A DNA stretch of 64,000 nt from Cymodocea nodosa (taxonomy: Eukaryota > Streptophyta > Magnoliopsida > Alismatales > Cymodoceaceae), in NCBI GenBank assembly GCA_036874045.1, contig JAZBRI010000003.1, forward strand, positions 6,522,501 through 6,586,500, written 5' to 3'. Shown in pieces: positions 50,603-63,604 of the stretch. The number at the start of each line of letters is the position of its first letter. The first letter of the stretch is position 1. The notes under the pieces were generated by a model. The model ran no database searches. It was not told the origin of the DNA and saw nothing but the letters and a program-made list of their open reading frames with translations. A program made the translations under genes and the position numbers.

Positions 50603-52235
50603 GACTTTCAATAACTATATAAGTTTTTAAGTATAACTTTATGACTTTTTAAGTATTCTTTCATAACTCAATGAGTTTTATAGGCTTTTTAAGGATACAC
50701 ATGAGTTTCTAAGTCATGCACATGCTTCTCCTTAAGTCTATGAGTTTTCAGCATAACTCAATGAGTTTTTAAAGCTTCTTTCCCTAAGTCTACGAGTTCT
50801 TTAAGGACTTAGCAATTTTTCCTTAGAATTTCCCATAAACCTAAACTTCCTCTTAAACTTAATAACTTATCTTTTCTTCTTAATTTACATAAATAATCTT
50901 CATTTAATTCTTAATTAGTTCATTTCCTTAAAAACATATTTCTTTCCATAATATTTTAGAATTAATCTTAATAAATTATCTTTTATTGCAATTATAGTTC
51001 TTAAAATATATACTTTTAAGTCCTAAGTAGAGACCTAGCAGTTAAAAATCTAAATATTTGATATGGATTTGGAAGGATAGCCTTAATTGTTCAATCTAAT
51101 TGGAAAGTTACCAAATAAGCTATCAAAAATTTGAGGAATATGTAGTGACTTGAAAGGTAATTATCAAAACTTGACTAACTTTCTAAGTATGCTACAAGAC
51201 TAATCTATTGCTACTAAAAGAGTATTTTGGGCTCCCCTAATCTCTATGCAAGGTATATAAAATACCAAAAATCAATAACTTTAGAAAATTATATAAAATC
51301 ATGAAATTCAGAATGAAAATCAAGGCAAATTGAAGTAAGTACAAAAAATATGCATTGTAAGTCAAAATGATTAAGTATGTAAGATTGAGATTTAAGATTC
51401 TCCACTTCTAAATCCAATTTTCTCACTAAGCCTTATTATGAAATGTTTAAGTTATTATTTTTCACTGAATCTTTTTAATAAAATAAACTATATGTTTTTC
51501 AAGAATTATAACCAAGTGAATTAAAATATTGAAGTCAATCATATACACCTTCTATCTTGGCCAAAAGACTTACCAAATGAGACAACTCTAAGTATATTAC
51601 CTTAAATACATTGTCCCTTATAGTGTATATAATTTTTCTTTTTGCTTTGCAAAAGAATTGTTACAAAGTAAGGAATTTTATTTCTTCCCTTTTTTTTCTA
51701 TTTGACAATCTTCTCATTTTTTTTTGATATACATTTTGAGACAACCTTAGGTGTAATATCTTGAGTAACCATTATCTCCCACCACTTTTCCTTGATTTTT
51801 TCCCAAATGTGTATATATTTCCTCAAATCCTTAATTCAAATACTTCTAAAACTATAGGATAACATGTAAATTAAATTACCAATCAAATCCAACTATCTTT
51901 CAAACTTATAACCTTCATCCTAAGTTTCATGAGATAATTTTCCTATTAGTGAAGACACTTACATCTTAACATACATTACATACTCAAGTTTCTATCTTAA
52001 AATTTTTAGTTTTATTTTGAAAATATGAAAGTTAAAGGAAATGAAAGCAACAAAATGCAAAAAAAAACATTCCTTTCGGTATATAATTTTTTGATTTTTT
52101 AATATTCATAAATCAAAAGCTAAAATCAAAAAGCAAGATAAAAAGAGCAAACTTCAAGTACAAGATAAAAATTAATAGTAAATATCAGGAATATTAGTGA
52201 AGTGCAAGTTTATATGTATCTATAAAAATTATATA
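50603..52235. other. AT-rich DNA without genes; includes a dispersed repeat
   Basis: Bases 50720-51020 match 31490-31790. The remainder, 51030-52235, has only short frames. It may hold the 3' end of the copia relic to the right, whose RNase H tail stops at 52236, but a polypurine tract or LTR border was not recognised with confidence. Confidence 0.4.
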
Positions 52236-52339
52236 TCATTGAAACAACATGTCCAAATCTCTTCTAAGCTTATTAAATTTTTTCACATCTCGAAGTTTGG
52301 TGAAAATATCAATTAATTGCTCATTGGTGTGTATATACC
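52236..52339 (-). pseudogene. Copia pol: RNase H C-terminal tail
   Basis: The minus reading YIHTNEQLIDIFTKLRD followed by KFNKLRRDLDM and TGA matches the last residues of Ty1/copia pol ('HTKEQLADIFTKPL...F..LR..LGM'). Most of RT and all of integrase are missing between this and the gag piece to the right. It shares strand and order with that gag, so both are probably one deleted element. Confidence 0.75.
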
Positions 52340-52935
52340 TGTTTAGACCTAAATTTATACCTTTTATTAAGCTTAATTGTTAGGAAATGGAATGCATTAG
52401 GGATTTATTTCATTTAATTAAAGATGAAACGTGCATTATTGTAAAATATTATAAAGTCTGATTTAGATCATGGTTTTATGTTCTCATTCCTTTTCCATAA
52501 TCATATTATTTCATACTTGAATGAATTGGAAAATTTAGGTTTTAAATTTCATTTCCCATGCTTAAGCTAACCTTAGTAGTCATTAGTTGATTTTATTTCA
52601 TTTTTATCTTTTACATTTTAGGGTTGCATGATGACATGGCAATAATATTCCACATCATTAGCCTAATCAACTTGCCATGTAGGAAAGAGAATGCTGACAT
52701 GTATTATCTTATCCATTATTAAATCATTTTCTCTTTCCCTATTTAATGAGCAGCATGCAAACCTAGAAGGGTCTTCTTCCTCCTGCTTTAGTAGCCACCA
52801 ACTGAGAAAGCAGCAATGCACGCACCTTCCAACCGATGGTCGGACGACGCTCGCAAGTGATCGTTGGAATCGCGGAGCCAACCGAGCTTCTAAGGGGTGG
52901 ACGGTCGACAGATGTGCAGATAACAACTTTATCAA
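52340..52935 (+). repeat. Possible LTR fragment or insertion within the copia relic
   Basis: Starting TGTTTAGACC right at the edge of the RNase H tail, this stretch ends in a short GC-rich part (52775-52920) after a TATTTAA box at 52740, which resembles a U3-promoter-leader order. Two opposite open frames (52663-52935 minus, 52691-52945 plus) overlap and have no domain. No target duplication was found, so this is tentative. Confidence 0.35.
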
Positions 52936-52949
52936 AAATAACTAGCTTT

Positions 52950-54117
52950 TCCTATAATGCTTCATTTTCTAAACCTAAGTTATTGAATTCTTTTAACAAT
53001 TCATGATAGTCTTTTTCACTAATTTTTGAGACATCTAAATCACTATCAGAATCAGAAATAGGGTTGAGAACAGATTTTACATCATTTGTGTGTGCCATAA
53101 AACATACATTTGCTTGTTCTTGTTGGTCTAATGAGTCTGGGCTGAATTCTTTAGAACTTAATCTAGTTGTTGATGCATCAAGTGAGCTTGAATCATCCCA
53201 TGTAATTTAAAACACCTACTTTCTTCTAAATTTGTCATTCTTCTTATAGGGATTCTTGTATTTTTCTTGCTTTTTATTTCCTTCTTTCGTTAGTGGATAG
53301 TTCTCCTGATAGTGTCCACATTTGTTATAGTTGAAGCAAGTTGAGGTCGATGATTTTCCACTTTTCAAATTGTTGTTGCCTTCCTTCCAAAATTTTTTGT
53401 ATATCCTAATAACATTGGCTAACTCAGGCAAATTTTTAGATGATTTTTCTAACTAAACTTCCAAAGTTGTTCTTTCTTCTTTTTTGATCTTTTGGATGTT
53501 TCTCTTTCATTTTCTTTCTGGTCTTTCATCTAGATCTCATGTACTAACAAATTCCCAAACAAATCTTCTAATGTATAGGTTCTTAAATCTTTAAAGTCTC
53601 GAATGGAAGTGGCTTTCTATTTCCAATATGTAGTGAGACTCCTTAGGACCTTAGTTACTTGCTCACGTATGGTAAATTCATTTCCAAGATTTTTCAAATC
53701 ATAAGACATCATATCAATAATAGATTCATTTTCTTTCATTTTAAACAATTCATGTTTTCTTAGCAAAATATTTATCTTAATTTCTTTAACTTTACCAATA
53801 TCTTTATAAGTTATTTCTAATGCATGCCAACCTTCATGTGCATTTTAACAAGCAAAAATTTTATTATATATATTTGCAATTAAAACATAGGTTAAGACAT
53901 TCATATCTCATGCATCCAATTGTATCTTCTTCTTGTCGTCATCATCCCATTCATCTTGTGGTATGGTAGGTAATGAAATTCCTTTTAATACAACTCTCCA
54001 TGACATAACATCCAAAGATTTCTTGAAAATTTTCATCTTTCTCTTCCAATATCCATAGTTATTTCTATTGAATAGTGGAGGTTTGCGAGTTTTTTATCCC
54101 TTTAATTAATGAGCCAT
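52950..54117 (-). pseudogene. Copia gag (UBN2 type) with degraded zinc knuckle
   Basis: Gag would form the particle that packages the element's RNA. From the start at 54117 the minus reading gives PPLFNRNNYGYWKRKMKIF, DVMSWRVVLKG, DEWDDDDKKKIQLDA, HEGWHALEITY, KINILLRKHELFKMKENESI, VLRSLTTYWK and DLRTYTLEDLFGNLL. This is the typical order of Ty1/copia gag. The zinc knuckle is CFNYNKCGHYQENYP with the second and fourth Cys as Tyr. At least ten stops and frameshifts. The 71-codon frame at 53216-53431 is part of it. Confidence 0.85.
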
Positions 54118-54152
54118 TGATTTCAGATGATTAAGTTTTTAATAAAAACAAC

Positions 54153-54167
54153 ATTACTTTAATACCA
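54153..54167 (-). other. Decayed primer-binding site of the copia relic
   Basis: The minus reading TGGTATTAAAGTAATG resembles TGGTATCAGAGC, the initiator-Met tRNA site of plant copia elements. It lies 36 bases upstream of the gag start. Confidence 0.6.
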
Positions 54168-54169
54168 TT

Positions 54170-55560
54170 TGTTATGGATCAATGCTCACTAGTGAGTTCT
54201 CTTAAAATTCCACTAATTTTAAATTCAATTCCCCTACTTATAGATGAGAGTTCACTATTATGTCTAACAGTTCACTATTAAAACAACAATTAAAGATATT
54301 GTAAAAATAAAATAACAAGAATACGCAAAAAGTTTTTATAATGGTTCACCTAAAAGTCACTTACCACACCTTAGTGAGTTAGGTTTTTTCAATTAAAAAT
54401 TTAATTGAAAAATAAAATTCAGCACATAAGCATTCACAATTTTAGAAAAACTATTTAAAAACATAAGAGAACTAAAATGAACTCAAACCAATACATGTTG
54501 TTGAGTTGCTGAATTAATCCTCACAATGGCTTCTAAATTTTCTTTAAGAAAACTCGAGCACACCAACAATTTTCCTTGTAGAATGCTTTAAGAATTCTTC
54601 TCTACACTTGATTTTTCTAGAGATATGTTATAGAGTATGATAGTTCTTTGTTATTTTTCTATTTTCATCCTTTCTCGTATATGTTATTCTAAAAACTTCA
54701 TCACATTTAATTTACATCCTTAATCATTGAGATTTTTCATACTGTGAAATTGAGTGCATTGAATGTTGTTTTTATTTTTGCTTCCTTTCCTTAAGTTCAA
54801 CTTGAAAAACAAATACCTCCAAATCTGCATTGTAATAGATTATATAAGTATGAATAATTGATTTTTACATAATAGTCAGATACTTAACATTTTATATTGT
54901 ATAATTGATAGACATTTAATAGAATAAGTGATTGTAAAGCTCTAGAAGTGTAAAGGGTTATAAACTTACCAGGTAATCTAATATTCAAATTTTTAGATAT
55001 TTAATGTTCTAAGTCATCGATAAAGTCTTAACGTACCAGACAACTATCACTCAAGCTTTCAACCAATAGAAAAACCTTTAACTCCAAGTCACATAAACTT
55101 AGCCTTCTAGGTGACCAAGAAACTTGAAAATTTAAATCCATAAGTTGTTGACAATGACTCACCTAACAATTGAAAAAGTCATTCGACAAAATAAAATCAC
55201 AAACACTTAATCATCTTAAGCAACCAAAGAATCCTAAAACACATGGAGACTTAGCTTTAGAGATATCTAATAATGAATCCATAGTATTTTATCAATAAAA
55301 TATTACATTTAAATACAACGAACTAATTTTGTTGAGTTTATATAAATTATACGAACGTTCATATGGTTCACCTAATTACTACAAATTATTTCATCAAGTT
55401 TATACTTAAGTATTTAAATGATAACTTAATATCACCAAAAATAAGAATTGTCCTAATAAAGATGTGATTATTGAAAATAAATTAACAGACAAATGCATAA
55501 GTGTAAAGTAAATATAATTATGATGAATATTAACAAATAGTAAGGGAGGGGTTTATGTAG
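54170..55560 (-). repeat. Probable 5' LTR of the copia relic
   Basis: Left end TGTTATGG, three bases from the primer site. It contains a block 'gttcacctaaaagtcacttacc' and 'ctttctcgtatatgtt', then AT-rich sequence. The right border is approximate; no matching 3' LTR was recognised. No genes inside. Confidence 0.4.
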
Positions 55561-58240
55561 TCAAGTAATGAAGGGAAATGATATGCAATGGTAGGAAATT
55601 AAAAAATTTCCCCCATTACTTGGTGTGAGCCATGTTTGTGCAATTAGGAAACATATGAAATGATTTCTCCTCGTTACCTAAATGTTATGCAAAGATCGAT
55701 GCAAAAAAGAGGAGCTTGGACTTGTGGAGAAGGAGAAAGAGAAATAAGAGGTAATCACACACAAAAACAAGAGAATTTACGTGATTTCTTAATTAGGTAC
55801 GTCCACAGATAAAGACTTGGCTAGTTGATCCTTCACTAGGTGATCTACAAATAAGATACAAGATTCATCCATCTATACATACACATTGAGAATCTATTTA
55901 TAACTTTGAACATTTCATGTGATTAAAAGACTAAAATACTCCTACGTATACAACTAATTAATTCAATATACATATTAACACTGAATATAAAGACCTTGAA
56001 AAAAAAAATTCCCCCCTCCATAACACTCGAAAACCCTTGAACTCTTGTGTCTTGATCGATCTCAACCTCGTCTCCTCCATTCACCCAATCCCGAGTACAA
56101 CTTGCCAATCTCCATTCGCATCTCACATTTTTCCCGGGTAGAAACATCTCTGTTCGGTATGTGCGTGAGTCATTGGACTTGCACCTCTACCTACGTGCGA
56201 GAGAAAGGAGCATCGTCAGGGCACCACGTATGCACCCAACTGACCACACGATGCTCACCATATGTACCGTCGACACCCACATAAATGACCAGAGAACCAC
56301 CGACCTGTGTGCGTGCATAGTCACATCTCCACCGAACCTTCTCCCTCAACCGCCATTTCGTCTGTTTGCTTGGCGGAAGGTACATTCCTCTTCACATTTT
56401 CTTCTTTCATATTCTTCTTCACATTTCTTAGAGGAACCTTATCTTAGTTGGGTATTATTTCTTACTAACGTTGGGTACCATTTATCTTGTTTCATGAATA
56501 TTTTGATTGTTTGTGCAATTAATTTTCAATTCGTTTTTTCTTATTTTAGTAAAGTTTGCGTTGTAAAACCTTTGTAGAATTTCGTTATTTCAGTTCATGA
56601 GAAGTTTGCATGTTGTTTTACATGAGTTTGAGTGAATGGGTTCAAGCTAGCTTGCTGTTTTAAAATGCAGAATTCAATACTGAATGATATACATTTATAA
56701 TGATTTATAATATAGATTTGGTGTGAATCTTTGCATAATTCTTGTTTGTAGTTAGTTGATTTTGTAGTAAGTTAAATTCACAATTTTATTCCTATTTTAA
56801 CAGCATTTTCTACTAATTTCAAAGTGAATTTCGTTGGCATATTTGCAGGTTGAAGCTCTATTTCACAACTTCAGTTTTAGTGAGTGCAACGATATATTAA
56901 TTAGTGAAAGCTCTATTTGTAGTTTTAGTGATGGTTTTGCACTATGATTTCTTTAGTTTGAGATTTTTCCTTAAAAGTCGTATCAATTAGCTTTCATTTG
57001 CCCTTTACTTCATTGAATTTCATTGAGAAATAAAAAAGATACGATTTTTGGAAGAACAAGGCATTGGTCTATATTTTTGCTACATTGTTCAATTTTTCTA
57101 CTAGAGATTTCACAATGTAATCATAGGATTTCAATGGTTTTAATTCCTGATTTTTTGAGTTAATTTTTAGGACCGATATAGGAATAGTCTAGTGATTTTT
57201 ATTGAATTTTTGCAGCATTTTTAGGCCTTTTAATCCAGTGAGTTTAGGAGCAGAAGTGCATGTAGTTTTGGCAATTTTCTATAGAATTTTCCCCTCTATA
57301 ATTAATTCAGTGGTGCTTGATGTGTCATGGGATTTCAAGTCTATCACTTCTATATGAAAGTAACACAAGATATCTGTTGAATTGATGTGGTTTAGTGAAT
57401 TTTCATTAAGAATTGGAATTGTTCTTGAATTTACAAGACGGGGGTGCTGAAATGAGTTAAAACTGTTTCTAAAAATCAATACATACACTCTATAATTGGA
57501 TATCGATTTCATGTAGTGTTTGTTGTTAATTTCTATCATGGTATCGGTACTTATTTGAAATAAAATCATTGGTTTATGGTATGATTTCTTTTTCTCTTGA
57601 CCTTGTTATGCCCCTTCACCATGCTACTGGCATAAGTCTAAGGTCTTCATGTTCTTATTCTAGATACTTTATGGTTTCTTATCTCAACTAGTATATTCTT
57701 TGACTTCCTAGGGATACCAGCAAAGCACTTAAACTAATTTTTTCTTGCATCATCTTCAGTTGGTATAACTCCCACTCCATTTTTAATAAAATAACTTTTT
57801 AACTTATCTTTTATAGTTTTGCCATTCATTCATCTAAACATTTGCATCTCTAAATACTAGCCTTTTGTACATGATCATGTTTTATAGTTTGGTATCTGAA
57901 CCTGAAATATATTATCCATACTTTGGAGATGTGTGGATCATTATGATGGTACACAATGTCAATATGTTAATTTGGTTCCTCAAGTATTTGGTATCATTGT
58001 TTTCCTTTTCTTTGAAGTTGAAGTATTATATCACCCATCAATGAGATCTCACGGAATTGCATATATAATATAATAGATATATATGAGAATTATGAAAATC
58101 ATTTGTAGTTGTGATGATGGGATAAGGCTATAAGGTTATTTTCTCCAAATTCTTTATTTAGTTACCACAAAAATAGATGGATATATGTGAACTTTTTGAA
58201 TAAATATTGTCTCTGTTTTTCCTTAAGTTGTCATTTTTAG
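55561..58240 (+). other. Gene-free stretch, possible 5' region of Harbinger-3
   Basis: A GC-richer block at 56000-56370 with overlapping frames on both strands (56045-56284, 56161-56577, 55923-56147) has no domain. AT-rich sequence follows up to a SANT ORF relic. The layout (GC block, ~2 kb AT-rich, SANT ORF) is like that left of Harbinger-2, but no sequence match between the two was seen. Confidence 0.35.
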
Positions 58241-58244
58241 GGAA

Positions 58245-59184
58245 ATGGCTTCTAAAAAGAAGAAATATGTCAACTAGAGTAGTAGACAGGATGAAATATT
58301 TTTATGTATTTTAATAGTAGAAAATAGAGAAGGAAATGTAAAACAATGATGGAAAATCAAATCAAATATATGGAATAAAGTGATTATAAAATACAATAAT
58401 AAGATATCTCTAAATATTGAGAGTAGGATGGAGACTTGGAGGACAATGTATAAAAATTATACAAAAATTTCAAAGCAAAGTGGATGGGGGTGAGACTACA
58501 TTCATGGTCATACTAATTTCCAAAGAAATTCAAAATGAATTTGTGCATGTGAAATATTTTATTTGATGCATTAATTTATTTCTTTGAAATTTCATATAAT
58601 AAGTCATTTCCTTCATTTATTTTTTATGACAACATCAAGAATGTAAAGCAAGCTAGGGAAAGTCATGTAGAATATATGATGATTTGTATACAGTGTTTGA
58701 TGGAAATATGGTAATTAGAGTGAATAGTCAAGTTCCCTAAGATTTCACAAAGTCACATCATGTGTATCCCTAAGAACCTATGGACACCTTCCTTGTATTT
58801 AGTACTCAAGTTCTAATACTTTTTGATAATGGAGAGGTTGAAAACATGCCAAGCCCTTATACAAGTGAAAATATAGGTAGAAACTCAAGGAAAAAAGCTC
58901 AACCACATGTTGAATCATCTCAATTAATTGCTATATCAATGAATGAACTAAGTAAAAGTATGTAGAAGATTACAGAAAATGATGAGAATGAGAATAAATT
59001 AGAACTCAGGAAAGAAATAGATGAAGTTATTCCCCAAATCCTAAATATTGAAGGTCTTACAGATGCAAAGCAAATATTGAGCTTGGAATTGCTAGAACAA
59101 CCTATGAAAAGAGCTATTTTTTTAGGATTACCCTCTAATGTTATGCAACTTAGGTGGTTAAGGCATCATATTGCAAAAATATGA
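58245..59184 (+). pseudogene. Harbinger-3 ORF1 relic: SANT/Myb-like protein
   Basis: It starts MASKKKKYVN, then stops and reads DEIFLCILIVENREGN, SNIWNKVIIKYNNK, ESRMETWRTMYKNYTKISKQSGWG, matching the Harbinger-2 ORF1 trihelix-like order. An intron-like gap (58530-58640) precedes a polar C-terminal part with SQLIAISMNELSKSM and the end RAIFLGLPSNVMQLRW and HHIAKI. Stops at 58275, 58354, 58493 and 58963. No transposase follows before the LTR at 59435. Confidence 0.65.
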
Positions 59185-59434
59185 TGTACTATCTGTTATG
59201 GACATGTCTATTTGAACATTTTACTGTGATGTTATAATAATTCGTAGTTGGACTTTGTTGTTAGTTGGTAATTGCATTCAAACATTGTTGTTATTATTGA
59301 GTACTTACCTTCTTTGCTTTATTGACTTCATTGATCATTTGTGCACTCAACTTTTATTGTTAGGTATTTGCATTTAGTTGATTTTTGATATATTTCACAT
59401 ATTTGTTCTTTTACATATAGTTATTCTCTATGTA

Positions 59435-60727
59435 TGATCATAGTATCACAAGAGGGTGAGTGAATTATGTCTTTAGCAATTAAAAATTACTAGTATATAA
59501 AACAAAAGTATAAAACACTCACAAATGAAATTCTAATCTTTAATGACTTAAAGAAAAAATTTACAGCTACTTTTCAACACAATTCCCTACTTATCGGCTC
59601 TAATACAATAAAGTTCGAGATACAATTCAAAGATGAAATTAAATCTTTATTCTAATATTATATGAATTGTATAACAAAACCTGATCTTAATGCATGTAGC
59701 TCTTTTTTCTTCTTTTTTGCTCTACTTCTATATCTCTTTTTCTCTAGTTGTTGAATTTCCTAGACTTCTTGTATTGTTGCTCCTTTTCTGAAATTGCTTG
59801 GAACTTGAACTTCTTCTAATGTTAGAGAATTTTTTTGAATTTGAATATTCTGAGTTGAATATTCTGACTTGGGATTTGAATACTCAAGATTGATATTTGA
59901 GAGTGAGATGTAGGATTGAATACTCAGACTTGGTATTTGAGATTAAGATGATCGTAATGCAGCTCGTACCCTCTATTTATAGTAGTCGAATTGTGACTTT
60001 ACGTTCAACATGTTCATCTACTTAATCCATAATCTCATGTACTAATTTCAAATTTAAATTATCCATGATTTTCACTGTCTTTTTGAATTTCCACTGTGTT
60101 CACTTCTTATTTCGAATTTCCACTATCTTTATTATCATTTTGAATATCCATAATCTCATATCATAGATCTATCAAAACTTCTTCTTCTTAGAGATTTGTA
60201 GAATGCCTTCTAAGTCACCACTTTAGTCGAACATTTATCCTTTAAGTCTTGTAGATACTTGAACACTTATCTATAACTCTTCGAGTTTTTGCACCTACAA
60301 AATACGTGATTGAAATAAGAAAACTTATCTATTCATTAGTCACATTATAAAATTCAAATAGTTATCCATCCATGTCTATAAAAACTCGAACAGTTATCTA
60401 ACCTTTTGATTTTTCATTACCGAACGCATATGGAAAACACATGAAAACTTAAAACATTAAAAACACAAGTGCAGATAACTTAACTATACGAGTTTTTAAC
60501 ATAACTCTTTGACTAAATCGAAACGTTAACTATCCAAAAGTTTAACTATCTAAAACTTAACTATTTAAAAACTTTAACTATCCAAAAGTTAATTATCCAA
60601 AATTTACATGAAACTTTCTGATAACTTGTCAACATTTAATTACATGATTATTATACTTAGAAAATATTATTTAGACTTATTTATAAATTTTAATAAAATA
60701 TTTATCATCAAAAAAAAATTCCTAATA
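59435..60727 (-). repeat. Copia-type LTR (3' LTR of the element to the right)
   Basis: The minus reading starts TATTAGGAATTTTTTTTTGA right after a polypurine tract and ends CTATGATCA. It matches 41695-42902 in reverse. It contains many words of the type AACTCGAACAGTTATC and AACTATCC. About 1.29 kb long. Confidence 0.75.
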
Positions 60728-60750
60728 ATCTTCCCCTTTTTTATGATCAC
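60728..60750 (-). other. Polypurine tract of the copia-type element
   Basis: The minus reading AAAAAAGGGGAAGAT directly precedes the LTR start. It is equivalent to the tract at 1171-1195. Confidence 0.7.
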
Positions 60751-60979
60751 AAAACCTAATAAGTCTAATAAAATTTCTTCTCTCCCTTTTTGGTATTATA
60801 AAAAAGTAAATAATGTATAAGGAAAAAGAAAAAAAAATGCTAAGTATATATTTTTCAAAAAGAAATTTTTAAACATGCATAATTCACTCATGGATAACAA
60901 AAAATTGTTTAAATAAAAACTATTTCAAAAAAGAGTTATTGAAAACAAGTATGAAGCATAAATTTTGTAAATAGTTTAT

Positions 60980-63604
60980 ACAATTTTTGGTAACAAATTA
61001 TAATTAATGAAATCATGTAATACATAATTTATTTATTTTACAAGCCTCTTTGTCTTCAAAAAATATCCAACAAAGTATTTAAAATTTTCTATGCAATTTA
61101 TGTACTTTGTTTATTTGATTAATTACTACTTGATCTAAATCTATTTGTTGAGCTTGTGTTTGTTGCTATAATAAATTTGTATGTCTTTTTGTATGTTGTT
61201 CGTATGTTGTATGTTGTTGTTCTTTTGTCAACTGTTCTGACTGCTGTTGTTGTTGATCTTGTTGATTTTGCTGATCTTGTTGTTGTTGTTGTTGAATCAT
61301 AAGTGGATCTGTTTCCTAGTATTTATGAAGTTCTTTTGTAGGGAAATATTATGACTTTAACTTTTTCTGTGGTCAAGGTGTAATATCTATTTGACTTGCC
61401 ACAAGTCTTAAAATTGCATTACCATGAAATGATTTACTTTGCAAATGTAAAATATGATAAAGAAAAATATCATACCAGTTCACCTATATATGGTTAATTA
61501 ATGCATAAGTTGTATAAAGACAACATCTGTCAACTTATGCTCCATGACCAAACCTTTGAAAAATTAAAGTACGCAATATCTTTGCAATAAATTATGCTTG
61601 TCCATTTAAATCATTTAATAATTTTAATTGACTATTGGTAGTTAGATATTTTGCTAACCTTTTGATGTCTCATCCCAACTGATAAATCTATTTTCTTTCT
61701 AATAATTGAACTCCTTCATTTTCAATCCAAGTATTTGACAAAGTATTTCTAAAGTTAAATATATATCTAATTCTTGTATATTTGAAACAGGAATATCATG
61801 TTCTACTATTAAGTTTGAATAAAAGTAACTTACAATGTTGGATATAATAAGATGGTCTCACTGTTGTGAAAGCAGAGTCAACAAACCTTGAAATTCAAAC
61901 ATTTCTTTGATATTCGTCATCCCTTCAAACTTAACTAGTCTTGAATATAAAACTGTAAAAGTTTTATACGTTTGAAATTTTTCATAACAGGATCTATTTC
62001 TGAACCATAAAAGTATACTATCTTCTAAATTCCGTTTAGGATTAGAGATTTTCCTGTTATGAGTTTTTGACTTGAGACTTGTTTCAAAATTTTTAGCAGC
62101 ATCTAAATATTCAAATTTTTCAGAATTGGTGGAATTTCTGTCAAAGCTAGTATAAATGTTTGAAATATTTGTTATTATTGTATCAATAATATTCTGAGTT
62201 TCCTTTGTTTGATCTTCGTCAAACATATCAGCAACTAACCTTTGTATATCAACTGTCTATATATTATTCTCTTGACTAGTAACATTTATTTTTATAATTG
62301 GTCTGTAGAACAATTATCTCTTTATTGGAAAATATTCTATATCTATTTGTTGTATAGAAACATTTTGTATTTTCTATATGTGAAACTTTAGCAATTTGAT
62401 ATTCTATTTGTAATTATGTATTTTGCTGATTATATATAGTTATCAACAAATAACATGTATATTATAATAAACATAACTAGATATATATAACGTAATATAA
62501 GCAACTGTATCAAAAATTAAAATTCTCAATTCGAGATATAGTAAGTAAGAATATCTATATATTCCTCTTTAGATGAAATATCTTCAAAATTCATAAACTC
62601 AATGTCTATGTTATAAAAAATGTCATCAAAATCGATATCATCTATATATGTATTATCAAAATTTCCTACATTTTCTATTTCCGTAGGAAAAGAATGTTGT
62701 GTTGTAGTATGATATTGAAAACTGTCTATTGTATTGAAAGAAACATTATGGATTAATGTGACACAATACCTTAATGTATATGCTTGTAATCTGATATTTG
62801 TCACATTTGCTAGGATTCTCGAAACAAAATCTTGTCCAACTTATGCAATGGAATAAAGTTTTTTATTTTTCAAAGATTCTTCTCTTTGCTACAATATAAC
62901 TTGTACACCTGTAGTTAGTCTAAAATATTCTATGGTCTTTTTCTTCTGACTATATGTCTACAGTGTCTCAGATATTTCTAGTGGTTCTAGGGTTTACTAA
63001 ATTTCTCCTATTAAAGGTACTTGTGGTTCTGATGGTCCTTCACCAGATTGTCTAGGTTGTAACAATGGTAAGTAGAGTTTTAAACTCTCAACTTTAGTCA
63101 TTTTCAACTAATAAACTTTTTGCCCATTACTTCAAAAGCCTATTTTTCATATTGATGTTCTCTATTCATCTATAAATTTTTGAATGTCATCTAAAACAAC
63201 TAGAGGAAAATAATGTTGGGAATATAAAGTCTCTAATTTCCTATTGACATTTTCTATCATAGGTTTTCATTTCTTTCCATAATAAGTAATGGACTGTACT
63301 GATTTTCCAAGTACTTATCTAGAACTTGTAATAATCTCAATGTTAGGTTGTAAAGTTCTTTTCCATAATTTAAGGCAAAAAGTTCAGTCTATTTTAGTCT
63401 AAATTGAGTTTCAACATAGTTCCAAATAAATTTCCAATAGAAATTTTTCTCCTCTTAAATAGATTTTCTAATTTCATGTAAAACTTCATTTGAAAATGTA
63501 TACCTAGAGTAAATGTCTTAGATCTCACTTTCTATTTTCTAAAGTTCAATCTCTCTTTTCTGAACTTTTGTCACTCTACCGCGTCCTCTTCCATGTCCTG
63601 ACAT
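60980..63604 (-). pseudogene. Non-pol ORF of a copia-type LTR element ('plant transposon protein'-like)
   Basis: From ATG at 63604 the minus reading starts MSGHGRGRGRVTKVQKREIE. Interrupted pieces follow: an acidic part with YIDDIDFDDIFYNIDIEF (about 62630), a part with FQTYKTFTVLYSRLVKFEGM (about 61920), then FYSNLIVEHDIPVSNIQEL and LEILCQILGLKM (about 61740-61810), WYDIFLYHILHLQ (about 61470), LRLVASQIDIT (61385) and a Gln-rich tail. The FYSNL ... ILGL order recalls the 'putative plant transposon protein' domain often annotated in plant genomes. Stops and shifts break it. No gag, protease, integrase or RT is seen. The same ORF end occurs at 1196-1874. Confidence 0.55.

Noticed and set aside
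56045-56577. Open frames around the GC-rich block
   Set aside because: Both strands are open, with Cys/Ser/Thr-rich low-complexity translations and no domain. Most likely base composition.
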